34,549 nucleotides of DNA, taken from positions 1 through 34,549 of the forward strand of contig CAMKGM010000032.1 of assembly GCA_946412245.1 (NCBI GenBank), written 5' to 3'. The notes below the pieces were generated by a model that worked only from the letters and a program-made list of their open reading frames with translations, was not told where the DNA came from and searched no databases. Source of the DNA: an uncultured Bacteroidales bacterium. GTDB taxonomy: Bacteria > Bacteroidota > Bacteroidia > Bacteroidales > Muribaculaceae. A program made the position numbers and the translations under genes. This document shows positions 6,587 to 15,043 of this stretch, one piece after another (position 1 is the stretch's first letter; every line of letters starts with the position of its first letter).

Positions 6587-8943
6587 CTGATGCCGAGGAT
6601 GATGTTGACCAGAGCGGTGACATCGCTCACGTTCACCGTGCCGTTTCCGTCAACGTCGGCGAGTGTTTCATCTTTGGGAATCACGCCCAGAATCATGTTC
6701 ACCAGGGCAGTTACGTCGCTCACGTTCACCGAGCCGTCGCCGTTCACATCGCCAGCGACAGCAGGACTTAAGGTGTAGCCATACATCAACAACTCGGCAA
6801 GCTGGAACACATAATGATCGTTCTGCCAGCCGCCCTTGCCGCGCACTTCGCTTACCTCGAAACGGAAGTACAGATACTTCGTGCTAAGGCCATCGATGGG
6901 GAAACTGTAGTCGTTCATGCTATTTATGCCCAGTCCTGCGGCATCACCGTCGGTGACATCGACGATAGTAGTCCACTCGTCGCTCTCCTTGGCTTTGGCA
7001 TAGATTTTCCACTTCTTGGGGTTGCGGCCTTGCCAATTGTAGGCGTCGAAAGCAGTGGTAAAGGTGTAGCTCGTGGGGATGAATGCAACCTTGCTCTTGA
7101 AGTCGGCCCAGATGGTCTCCCAAGAGCCTGTGCTGTTATCGACGCACCACTTGGTGTTCTTGTCTTTGTCAAACAGTTTGCGATAGTCTTCATCCTCGAG
7201 GCCATTGACATTGTTAGGGGTGTAGGCCGCTGTGGGAATGAGCACGGCCTCTTTGATTTCACCATGATCTTCTTCTACAAGCACCTCAATGACATTGAAG
7301 AGCTGGGCCAAATCCTTCTGTTGTGACTGTGCCAAGACATTGGAACTTGGATTCTCATAATGATAATATTTTGTACTGCCATTATAATAGTAAACATAGA
7401 AACCAGTGTTATTTTCCAGTTCAACATAGTTTATCTTCGAATCTGTGGGGCTCCATGACAGGAAATGACCCGAACTGAGGTATTGTTTTGCCGATTTGTT
7501 GTAAATCACGATTTTGTCGGGCGCGAGTTTCTCAAAGCACCACAAGCAAGCGTCGTTGGTCGATCCAGTTGAGGTCAAGGATACTTTACTCCCGTTATGG
7601 TACAGATACTTGTCGTTGATTTTGAGCTGATACCAGTGAATGGGATAGCTCATGAGGCAGGGAGTTGGCACAAATGGCAGCGTGTCAACAGGGTCGGCTT
7701 GCACGCCATCGAGCGTCAGCTCGGCGAGCTGGAACACATAATGGTTGCTCTGATAGCCGGCCCTGTAACACACTTCGCTCACCTCGAAGCGGAAGTATTG
7801 ATATGGCGAACTCACGCCATCGATAGTGAAACTGTAGTCGGCGGTGTTACTTGTGCCCAGTCCTTCGACAGCGCCATTGGTGACATTAACGATTTCAGTC
7901 CACTCGTCACTCTCCATTGCCTTGGCATAGATTTTCCACTTCTTGGGATTTCGGCCTTGCCAAGCGTAGGTGTCGTTGCCCGTGGTCATAGTGTAACCGG
8001 TGGGGACGAAAGGAAAGTTGCTTTTGAAATCGATCCAAATGGTTTCCCATTCCTCTGTTCTGTTGTCGACAAGCCACTTGGTGCTGCGGTCTTTGTCAAA
8101 CAGTTTGCGATAGTCTTCATCCTCGAGGCCATTGCAATTATTAGGAGTGTAAAAGTCATAAGGAGTGAACGAGAGATCACTGCAACTGGTATCGTTTAGT
8201 GCGGGAATCTTAAAAATCTTTGTGAGATTGATAGGACTTATTCCCGGATTATTGAATTCTACGCTAGCTCTGGCCTCCACGGTCTGCTCTTCGTCAGTTC
8301 GCCGGATTGTATAGGGCTCTTTCAAATGAGTCCCCCCATTCACGGGAGACCCATTGATATATAGTCTATCATCACGGTTGTATTCGTTTTCATTAGCAGG
8401 ATAATATTGGAACGCGATGGTGCATTTGTCGGCATATACTATGGGATCAGGGAAATCAAGCGTTCCCTCTGGGGCAACCATGTTTTCGGTCAAAGCAAAT
8501 ATTGCATTAAAATTGAGTGGACTAGTTTGAAGATAGGCACCATCGGTCCGGCAATCAAGATACATTTTTCTTCCATTGAAAAGGGTGCAGATGTAAAAAT
8601 TGTTTCCACTTCCCGCCTCAATGTAGTTTATAGAAGCGCTAGACTCATTATTGGTCAAGAACCAACCATTGTTCATGTATTTTTGTGCTGATTTGTTGTA
8701 AATCACGATTTTACCTGAACTTAACTGCACAAAGCACCACAGGTATTCGTCGGAGGATGGATTTGATGTGCTAGTAATCAGCTCATTACAATAATAAGGA
8801 TCTACACCAACGTAGCAGCCGTTGGTTTTCAACTTATACCAGCTAATGGGATAGGTGCTGATGCTGGGGGTTGTCACAAAAGGCCACGCTTGCGCCGATA
8901 GCGTAGCCAGCAATAAAGCCAATAGAAATAAAACCTTTTTCAT
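6583..8943 (-). CDS. Secreted protein with two N-domains, Ig-like and two discoidin domains, dockerin-like tail
   Basis: A 786-residue secreted protein when started at the ATG at 8943; an in-frame ATG eight codons earlier would put MRLLIIAT before the MKKVLFLL signal peptide and is less likely. Layout: signal peptide 1-20 (mature end WPFVTTP); N-domain 1 about 20-160; Ig-like module about 165-255 (LYINGSPVNGG...YTIRRT); discoidin-like domain 1 about 258-415; N-domain 2 about 425-565 (LPFVPTPCLMSYPIHWYQLK); discoidin-like domain 2 about 575-725; canonical dockerin-like pair about 732-786 (DVNGDGSVNVSDVT, DVDGNGTVNVSDVT). It is the closest relative of the neighbouring 708-residue protein, with the same duplicated plan plus one Ig-like module, so one probably arose from the other by tandem duplication. 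Confidence 0.85.
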   Translation of the reverse strand: MKKVLFLLALLLATLSAQAWPFVTTPSISTYPISWYKLKTNGCYVGVDPYYCNELITSTSNPSSDEYLWCFVQLSSGKIVIYNKSAQKYMNNGWFLTNNESSASINYIEAGSGNNFYICTLFNGRKMYLDCRTDGAYLQTSPLNFNAIFALTENMVAPEGTLDFPDPIVYADKCTIAFQYYPANENEYNRDDRLYINGSPVNGGTHLKEPYTIRRTDEEQTVEARASVEFNNPGISPINLTKIFKIPALNDTSCSDLSFTPYDFYTPNNCNGLEDEDYRKLFDKDRSTKWLVDNRTEEWETIWIDFKSNFPFVPTGYTMTTGNDTYAWQGRNPKKWKIYAKAMESDEWTEIVNVTNGAVEGLGTSNTADYSFTIDGVSSPYQYFRFEVSEVCYRAGYQSNHYVFQLAELTLDGVQADPVDTLPFVPTPCLMSYPIHWYQLKINDKYLYHNGSKVSLTSTGSTNDACLWCFEKLAPDKIVIYNKSAKQYLSSGHFLSWSPTDSKINYVELENNTGFYVYYYNGSTKYYHYENPSSNVLAQSQQKDLAQLFNVIEVLVEEDHGEIKEAVLIPTAAYTPNNVNGLEDEDYRKLFDKDKNTKWCVDNSTGSWETIWADFKSKVAFIPTSYTFTTAFDAYNWQGRNPKKWKIYAKAKESDEWTTIVDVTDGDAAGLGINSMNDYSFPIDGLSTKYLYFRFEVSEVRGKGGWQNDHYVFQLAELLMYGYTLSPAVAGDVNGDGSVNVSDVTALVNMILGVIPKDETLADVDGNGTVNVSDVTALVNIILGIS

Positions 8944-9434
8944 AGTAGCTATTATTAATAATCGCAAAATAGTACATTAAAAGCAACATCTGCACGATAG
9001 CCATGATGTGCAACCATGCTGACGCCAACAAGAAAATATGTTTGAAAACCAGCAAAAGTGGCTGATTTTCATGCTTATATGTGTTGTTGGCCTGAAGATG
9101 GTCTCCATAACAATCAAAAAATGTTTAAGATTTTTAGCAGAAAATGCAATTTGCTTATAAACTTAATGCAAATATAATAATATTTATTTATAATTAAAAT
9201 ATTATTGGCTGATAATTGAGAGGATTTTAACGAAATTACTATTTATGGTGAGTGTAAGCCTGCTCTTGGGCTTTTGGCGATGGCTGAACGGGTAAAACGA
9301 AGGAGGATTCCAGTAAGCACCAGAACCCTCCAGACACTATTTGTGCTAATATAGATTGAGTAGTCTGTAATAGTTAACCCAAAATCCTAATGACCGAGTT
9401 GGGTTAAATTCAGCCGCTCATTAACCCGGTGGGG
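8944..9434 (-). other. 491-base intergenic region, A/T-rich, possible promoter and hairpins
   Basis: The longest gap in the array, so the best place for an internal promoter. On the minus strand TATATTTG (plus 9176-9169) is an exact -7 box, but the -33 position is a weak TTTTA, and the leader would be over 200 bases. Near 9374-9407 TTAACCCAA and TTGGGTTAA form a 9-base-pair stem with a 16-base loop, and 9422-9437 forms TAACCC/GGGTTA across the stop codon of the next gene. Neither is followed by a T-tract. Short open frames here look random. Confidence 0.45.
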
Positions 9435-10553
9435 TTAGTGAGTGCCGAGAAGGATGTTGATCAGGGTGGTTGCGTCGGTCACGTTCACCGAGCCGTCGCT
9501 GTTCACGTCGCCTAGTGTTTCATCTTTGGGAATCACGCCCAGAATCATGTTCACCAGCGTGGTGATGTCGGTCACATTGACTGTGCCGTCACCATTCACA
9601 TCGCCGGGTTCTGTTGTCACCAAATCTTCAACGATGGTGCACCAGTACCACGGATAATGACGTTTATATTTGTCAGTGGTGCCTTTGGGCACATGAAGCG
9701 TGACAACTTCATAAAATGACACATCGGTGAAGGCGTAAGTCGTAAACGGCTCCATGATATAGGAATATATGTCGGTCAAACCAACACAATTATAAAAGGC
9801 GTCATTCTTAATGTCTTTGACATTCTTGCCCAAGGTGATGGTTTTCAAATTGGTGCAATCCCAGAAAGCTCTCTCACCGATGGTGTCCACACCATCGCCC
9901 GTGCTCATGCTCTGCAGATTGGGGCATTCATAAAACGCATAATCACTGATGTAGGTTACATCATCGGGAATCTCGAGATTTTGCACTTCGGTACCGTTTA
10001 GATACAGGTGATGCGCGAAACAGAGTGGATTGTCCCTAAACGAGTGAAAGCGAAGTCGGCACCATGCGGCAAGGTCGGTGATATATACAGCCGTCAACTC
10101 CTCACAATCATAGAACGCATATTCACCCACGCTTGTGAGCGACTTGGGAATGCTCACACCGGTCAACCCGTGGCAATCGCTAAAAGCAAATTTTCCAATG
10201 TTGGTGACACCCTCGGGAATGGCAAACGTGCCCGTTAGGCCCTCACACGAATAGAAAGAATATTCATCGATATTCCGGATGTTTTTGCCAAAGGTTACCG
10301 CAGTGATGTTATTATTGCCATAGAATGCGTTTCTAATGGCCGTCACATTGTGAAAAGTGCCTTGATAGAGCACACGGTCGGGGATGACGACCGGGCCACT
10401 GCATGTCCTGGAATAGTAGTTCCCTACAAGTGTTACCGTACCGTCATCGTTCACATTATAGGCAAAGTTGTCATATTCGAAGTCAAAATCATAACTCCAA
10501 GCAACTTGCGCGCAAGTGAGCAGCATGGCTGCGAGAAATAGAATCTTTTTCAT
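9435..10553 (-). CDS. BspA-type leucine-rich repeat protein with dockerin-like tail
   Basis: A 372-residue secreted protein. Signal peptide about 1-20 (MKKILFLAAMLLTCAQVAWS). Residues about 55-290 are BspA/TpLRR-type (LRR_5) repeats of about 23 residues: 'I...AF..C..L..v.ip..v..Ig..aF', for example IGKFAFSDCHGLTGVSIPKS and IGERAFWDCTNLKTITLGKN. Such proteins in Tannerella, Treponema and Prevotella act as adhesins or in surface interactions, which is established for a few members only. The tail (about 316-372) is the canonical dockerin-like pair, DVNGDGTVNVTDIT and DVNSDGSVNVTDAT. A 43-base stretch coding the inter-repeat linker is identical to one in the gene ending at 6583. The unassigned N-domain is absent. 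Confidence 0.88.
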   Translation of the reverse strand: MKKILFLAAMLLTCAQVAWSYDFDFEYDNFAYNVNDDGTVTLVGNYYSRTCSGPVVIPDRVLYQGTFHNVTAIRNAFYGNNNITAVTFGKNIRNIDEYSFYSCEGLTGTFAIPEGVTNIGKFAFSDCHGLTGVSIPKSLTSVGEYAFYDCEELTAVYITDLAAWCRLRFHSFRDNPLCFAHHLYLNGTEVQNLEIPDDVTYISDYAFYECPNLQSMSTGDGVDTIGERAFWDCTNLKTITLGKNVKDIKNDAFYNCVGLTDIYSYIMEPFTTYAFTDVSFYEVVTLHVPKGTTDKYKRHYPWYWCTIVEDLVTTEPGDVNGDGTVNVTDITTLVNMILGVIPKDETLGDVNSDGSVNVTDATTLINILLGTH

Positions 10554-10565
10554 TGTTTATTATAG

Positions 10566-10687
10566 TTTTATTGTTATCAGTTATCTGTTGTAGGGTTGCC
10601 ATCCATAGCGACCATCCCCGCCTTTGGAGTCATTTGAGGGTGCGGTCGCCACAGGTGGCGACCCTACATTCTCTCTTATTTTACTGC
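10566..10687. repeat. Intergenic repeat A, copy 1 (palindromic)
   Basis: About 120 bases filling most of the gap between two dockerin-tailed genes. The palindromic core (10590-10667) pairs GTAGGGTTGCC with GGCGACCCTAC and internally GCGACC with GGTCGC, so it can fold into a long imperfect hairpin. Copy 2 is at 14923-15042, in the same orientation and in the same relation to its flanking genes. No open reading frame. Confidence 0.8.
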
Positions 10688-12781
10688 TCAATGAACGCCG
10701 AGGATGATGTTGACGAGGGCCGTGACGTCGGAGACGTTCACCGAGCCGTCGCTGTTCACATCGGCGAGTGTCTCATCTTTGGGAATCACACCCAGAATCA
10801 TGTTCACCAGGGCGGTGACGTCGGAGACATTGACCGTGCCGTCGCCGTTCACATCGCCTTGTACTTTTCCAACCGACACGCCCGAGGCGGTGAGTTCACA
10901 GTCGAAATAAGAACCACCCCAGTTCTGCTGCTGGTACACACCCACTATGTTCTTGCCTGTCTTGAAATAGGATGCAGGAATATCAAACCCTTCATAGGCA
11001 GCATCCCAAGAAGTGCCTGAACTCCAATTTTCAACCGACAAAGCAAGTTCACCATTAACAAAGACTGCTATGTTATCGTCGTGCACAGTGCGGAAGTGGA
11101 ACTCGGCGCCACTCGTCATTTTTGAGATGTAAATCGGGAAACGCATCAGGTAGCAATTATACTCGTCGTACCAGTTAGAGTTGTAATGCAGTTGCTCAAA
11201 TGGCCCGCCGGTATTATTTGGATTTGCCATGGGCAATGGCAGGTCGATCCACTCCTGGTCGTTAAAGTTCGCGGTACTCCAGCCTTCGGGAAGAGTAGGC
11301 CATGCATTGTCGTCGCCACGATACTGGTGCAGCGCCTTTACATAATGAACAATGTCATCTTGAGAGCGGTAGATCAATCTCTCCTCACCAAACTCAAGAC
11401 GGCACACCGAGCATGTTCCACTCACATAGTTGTGATAGCCAGTGGGCTCAATCAACTCATATTTATAGGCATGGCAATCGGGGCATTGATAGATTTGCAT
11501 TCCCTCCTTGCCGCAGCCGGGATCTACTTTTGAGCCAGCTCTCCAGTCGTGATTCTGCTTGTTGATCCACACCTCGCTCAGTTGCACTTTGTCGGCACTG
11601 CCGGCAGTGCACGTGAACTTGAAGTAACGATATTTGTTGGTGTCGTTCACGGGTATTACCACTTCGGCCCTGTCCACGAACGGCATGGGATAGTCCTTGC
11701 GCTCATCTATAAGGGTCCAGTTCTCGAAGTCGTTAGAACCCTGCAGTGTCCAGCTGCGCAATGCGCGGTCGTAGTTCTGGCGCGAGTCGTCGGCCGTTAC
11801 CAGGGTGTACTGCTTCACTGCCACATCCTTGCTGGCCTGCATGATTACCCAGCAACTCTGCGAGCCACCATAGAACTTGGTCTCGGCATTGCCATCGCAC
11901 AGGGCACGGGCTCCATCGTTATCATATACGCCATTGCCGCCATATTCAAAGGCGTAGCCCACACCATCGGCATCGTAACGTGTGAATGTGGGATTGGGAT
12001 GGGGCTCAAGACCCGCATGATCGGTTATATTCTCGAATTGATTCCACACATTGGCATTACGATAGGCCTCAACGGTTCCTTGGGGCACTACCAGTCGGCA
12101 AGTCTGCTTATTGGTGGTCATGAACGCCCAATAGTTAATCGTTACCTTCGAAGGGTCTTGAATCTCGGTAATAATTTCCTCAAACGAAGGACTGCTGAAG
12201 GCTGTCTGGCCTATATTGGTCGTTACGGCGGGAATTCTGATGCTTCTCAGCGAATTACAATTAAGAAAAGCATCCATACCAAAAGAGGTAACATTGTCGC
12301 TCATGGTAACGCTCTCTAATGCATCGCAATTCCTGAAAGCGATATCCTCAATCTTTGTGACCGAGTTGGGAATAACTATTGACTTGAGTTTCTTGCAAGA
12401 ACTAAAACAGTATTCAGTGATAACAGTTACGCCATCGGGAATATTTGCTGAAGTCAATTCAGTACATTCGGCAAAAGCTCCCGAGCCTATGGTTTTGACT
12501 GTGGAAGGAAGTGAAACCGATGTGATGGGACAACCCTTGAATGTGTTGGTCTCAAGCCCCACCACAGTATAAGTCTTGCCTCCGCTACTCACCGTCTGGG
12601 GGACGGTGATGGCTCCACTCAAGTTGTTGTAACTGGGGGTTGACCACTTCTCGTAAGTCACCCTCACAGTGTTGGTGCCGGATACAATGTTGTAGCACAG
12701 GTTGCCCGACTTGAAACTATAGGCACCGGCACTTGCCGTGACAAGCAACAGCATGGCTGCAATTGAAATAATCTTTTTCAT
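10688..12781 (-). CDS. LRR-discoidin-CxxC ribbon-jelly roll protein with dockerin-like tail
   Basis: A 697-residue secreted protein. Signal peptide about 1-20. Residues about 25-255 carry BspA-type repeats (CTELTSANIPDGVTVITEYC, CKKLKSIVIPNSVTKIEDIA). A discoidin-like domain follows at about 262-412 (LCDGNAETKFYGGSQSCWVI, SRQNYDRALRSWTLQGSNDF). Next is a small cysteine module at about 418-465 (C..., YQCPDCHAY, H...GTCSVCRLEFGE) that looks like a metal-binding ribbon. Residues about 468-635 form a galactose-binding-like jelly roll with VHDDNIAVFVNGELAL and QQNWGGSYFDCEL, as in the sugar-binding domains of GH2-type enzymes. The dockerin-like pair occupies about 642-697. The last four modules also occur in the next two genes, but here the LRR block replaces the N-domain. 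Likely a binding protein; no catalytic residues seen. Confidence 0.85.
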   Translation of the reverse strand: MKKIISIAAMLLLVTASAGAYSFKSGNLCYNIVSGTNTVRVTYEKWSTPSYNNLSGAITVPQTVSSGGKTYTVVGLETNTFKGCPITSVSLPSTVKTIGSGAFAECTELTSANIPDGVTVITEYCFSSCKKLKSIVIPNSVTKIEDIAFRNCDALESVTMSDNVTSFGMDAFLNCNSLRSIRIPAVTTNIGQTAFSSPSFEEIITEIQDPSKVTINYWAFMTTNKQTCRLVVPQGTVEAYRNANVWNQFENITDHAGLEPHPNPTFTRYDADGVGYAFEYGGNGVYDNDGARALCDGNAETKFYGGSQSCWVIMQASKDVAVKQYTLVTADDSRQNYDRALRSWTLQGSNDFENWTLIDERKDYPMPFVDRAEVVIPVNDTNKYRYFKFTCTAGSADKVQLSEVWINKQNHDWRAGSKVDPGCGKEGMQIYQCPDCHAYKYELIEPTGYHNYVSGTCSVCRLEFGEERLIYRSQDDIVHYVKALHQYRGDDNAWPTLPEGWSTANFNDQEWIDLPLPMANPNNTGGPFEQLHYNSNWYDEYNCYLMRFPIYISKMTSGAEFHFRTVHDDNIAVFVNGELALSVENWSSGTSWDAAYEGFDIPASYFKTGKNIVGVYQQQNWGGSYFDCELTASGVSVGKVQGDVNGDGTVNVSDVTALVNMILGVIPKDETLADVNSDGSVNVSDVTALVNIILGVH

Positions 12782-12823
12782 TGTAATATGTTTTTTAGTT
12801 GAATTCGTGCAATTCGCATTTTT

Positions 12824-12878
12824 ATATGCCCGTTGCCGGAAACATTTTGTTCTTTCGTTCTTTTGTCTAAATGATCAA
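12824..12878. repeat. Intergenic repeat B, copy 2
   Basis: About 55 bases starting ATATGCCCGTTGCC and ending in the stop codon of the gene at 12875. Nearly the same as 6532-6586, with the same position relative to its upstream gene. A weaker, shorter relative of its TTCTTTTGTTCTT part is at 34364-34389. Confidence 0.7.
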
Positions 12879-14911
12879 TGAATGCCCAGGATGAGATTGA
12901 TCAGGGCGGTGACATCGCTCACGTTTACGCGGCCGTCGCCGTCAACATCGGCAAGCGTCTCATCCTTGGTTACAGTGCCCAGAATCATGTTTACCAGCGT
13001 GGTGATGTCGGTCACATTGACCGTACCGTCACCGTTCACATCACCGAGGATCAAATCGCCTGCAGTGGCTCCCGATGCAATAAGTTCGCAGTCGAAGTAG
13101 GCACCGCCCCAGTTCTGCTCTATATACACGGCCACCACATTCTTGCCACGGTGGAATGCCGAGGCGGGGATGCTGTAGCTTTCGTGCGTGTTAGCAAATG
13201 TGCTGCCGTAGGGTGTTTCGCACCAACCTTCTTTGTAAATCTCTGTTTGTCCATTCACATACACCACTATGTTGTCGTCGTGCACGCAGTTGAAAGTAAA
13301 GGTTGCATCGTTGGCAATCTCTGTCAGGATGACGGGGAATCGCATCCAGTAGCAGTTGTACTCGCCAAACCAGAATGAGTTATAACGCAGCTGGTATCTC
13401 GGCCCATCGGTGTGACCCGGATTTGCTGTTCCCATGGGCAGGTCAAGCCACTCGCTGTCGTCGAATCCTATAGTGTTCCAACCCTCAGGGGCATCAGGCC
13501 AGTATCCGTTGGATTTGAGATAGGCGTGTTTTGCCTTCACATAGTGGATTGCACGCTGGCTGTTATAAATCAACCTTGTTTCACCCTGCTTAATGCCGCA
13601 TTGGGTGCAAACACCATTGTAGAACGAGTGATTTCCATCAGCCGGTATCAATTCAACCTTTTTGGCATTACATTCGCTACACTTCAGGTATCGCTCGCCT
13701 TCGGCACCGCAGGTCGAAACCTTAGAGTCAAATTGAGTCCATTGACCATGGTTTTGCTCGTTAATCCATATTTCGCTAAGTCGCACATAGTCATATACTC
13801 CCTCGGTGCAAGTGAATCTGAAATAGCGGAACTTGCGGCTATCGTTCACCGGAATCACCACCTCGGTGAGGTCAACAAGCGTCATGGGGTAATCTTTTTG
13901 GGTGTCGATGACGGTCCAGTTCTGTAAGTCGTTGGAACCTTCGAGTTTCCAGCTACGAATCATCCATTCATATACATATAAAGCATCAATGCCTGTCACC
14001 AGGCTGTATTGCTTCACTGCCACAGGCTCACTGGCCTGCATCACCACATAACATTGGTCGGGTGAAGTCTGGAAGTAGGTGTTGGCGTTGTTATCGAGTG
14101 TGGCGATAGCATCACAGCCATTTTGGCCGGCCCCCCCATACTCAAAGGCATAGCCCACGCCATCGGCATCATAGCGTGTGAACGTGGGATTGGGGTTGGG
14201 ACCTGAGCCCTCCAGTTTGGGAACAGTGAACCCCGTTGAAGTTCCTACCATTTGTTTGCCGGGATCTTGGTTGGTGGCCGAGGCAACACAGTATTGGTCT
14301 TCGTAGGTGCGCATGATGTTGTGGGGGTTTTCCACTTCTACGTCGTTGATATAAAGATGCACTTCACCGGTTCCCGTGGCTGTAACGCGACAATATTCAT
14401 CAAATTGATCTATTGTGATATAGGGAAGACTACTATATGGCGATTCTTGCACAAAAGCCTCGGTAACGGTGAAGTAGGAATCCTTGCCCATCGTGGTGTA
14501 AAAACCACTGCCGGCTCTGTAACACAAGTAATTCTTCAATGTTCCTGAATTAAACATGGCATAAATGTAGAAACTGCTATTGTCGCGCGTTTCCACTTTG
14601 TCGATAGCGGGATCGTTGTAATCACCGAAAAATTCGCCGGCATACAAATACTGCTTGGTAGCGCGGTTGTAGATTCGGTAACCATTAGTAGCGTCGCCAA
14701 CAAAGCACCAGTAGTAGGCATCATTCTCCTGCGACGAGGTGCTTGCCGCAATATCGGCCTCATCGCTTTCGTGGGCATAGACGAAGCGTCCGCCGGTTTT
14801 CAGGTAATACCAGTGAATGGGTTCGGTTTGCGGACTGGTAGTGGGCACAAAGGGCAATGCTTGTGCCAGCATGGGTAGCAGCAATGCTACGAAAAGTAAA
14901 GTCTTTTTCAT
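12875..14911 (-). CDS. N-domain, Ig-like, discoidin, CxxC ribbon, jelly roll, dockerin-like tail
   Basis: A 678-residue secreted protein started at the ATG at 14911, where MKKTLLFVALLLPMLAQA is a normal signal peptide; an ATG 16 codons upstream would give a hydrophilic extension. Layout: unassigned N-domain about 20-160 (LPFVPTTSPQTEPIHWYYLK, YYWCFV, YRIYNRATKQYL); Ig-like module about 165-240 (LYINDVEVENPHNIMRT); discoidin-like domain about 245-395; CxxC ribbon about 400-450 (CGAEGERYLKCSECN, H...GVCTQCGIKQGE); jelly roll about 452-612 (VHDDNIVVYVNGQTE, EQNWGGAYFDCEL); dockerin-like pair about 622-678. It combines modules found separately in its neighbours. It probably binds an extracellular ligand; nothing suggests an enzyme. 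Confidence 0.85.
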   Translation of the reverse strand: MKKTLLFVALLLPMLAQALPFVPTTSPQTEPIHWYYLKTGGRFVYAHESDEADIAASTSSQENDAYYWCFVGDATNGYRIYNRATKQYLYAGEFFGDYNDPAIDKVETRDNSSFYIYAMFNSGTLKNYLCYRAGSGFYTTMGKDSYFTVTEAFVQESPYSSLPYITIDQFDEYCRVTATGTGEVHLYINDVEVENPHNIMRTYEDQYCVASATNQDPGKQMVGTSTGFTVPKLEGSGPNPNPTFTRYDADGVGYAFEYGGAGQNGCDAIATLDNNANTYFQTSPDQCYVVMQASEPVAVKQYSLVTGIDALYVYEWMIRSWKLEGSNDLQNWTVIDTQKDYPMTLVDLTEVVIPVNDSRKFRYFRFTCTEGVYDYVRLSEIWINEQNHGQWTQFDSKVSTCGAEGERYLKCSECNAKKVELIPADGNHSFYNGVCTQCGIKQGETRLIYNSQRAIHYVKAKHAYLKSNGYWPDAPEGWNTIGFDDSEWLDLPMGTANPGHTDGPRYQLRYNSFWFGEYNCYWMRFPVILTEIANDATFTFNCVHDDNIVVYVNGQTEIYKEGWCETPYGSTFANTHESYSIPASAFHRGKNVVAVYIEQNWGGAYFDCELIASGATAGDLILGDVNGDGTVNVTDITTLVNMILGTVTKDETLADVDGDGRVNVSDVTALINLILGIH

Positions 14912-14922
14912 TGTAATATGGT

Positions 14923-15042
14923 TTTTATTGTTATCTGTTATCTGTTGTAGGGTTGTCATCCATGGCGACCATCCCCGCCTTTGGAGTGCTTGAGGGTGCG
15001 GTCGCCACAGGTGGCGACCCTACATTCTCTCTTATTTTACTG
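14923..15042. repeat. Intergenic repeat A, copy 2 (palindromic)
   Basis: Near-identical to 10566-10687, core at 14947-15023. It again begins within about 15 bases of the start codon of the downstream minus-strand gene and ends at the stop codon of the upstream one. The differences (for example TTGTCATCCATGG against TTGCCATCCATAG) are few, so the duplication is recent or is being homogenised. Confidence 0.8.
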
Positions 15043-15043
15043 A

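Noticed and set aside
8843-9055. 70-codon hydrophobic minus-strand frame in and beyond the start of the 786-residue gene
   Set aside because: It overlaps the signal-peptide region in another frame and the A/T-rich leader, with no promoter or family support.
11549-12319. Long plus-strand open frame (256 codons) opposite the 697-residue protein gene
   Set aside because: It lies wholly antisense to a gene with clear domains and shows no recognisable protein pattern; it reflects codon bias of the real gene.
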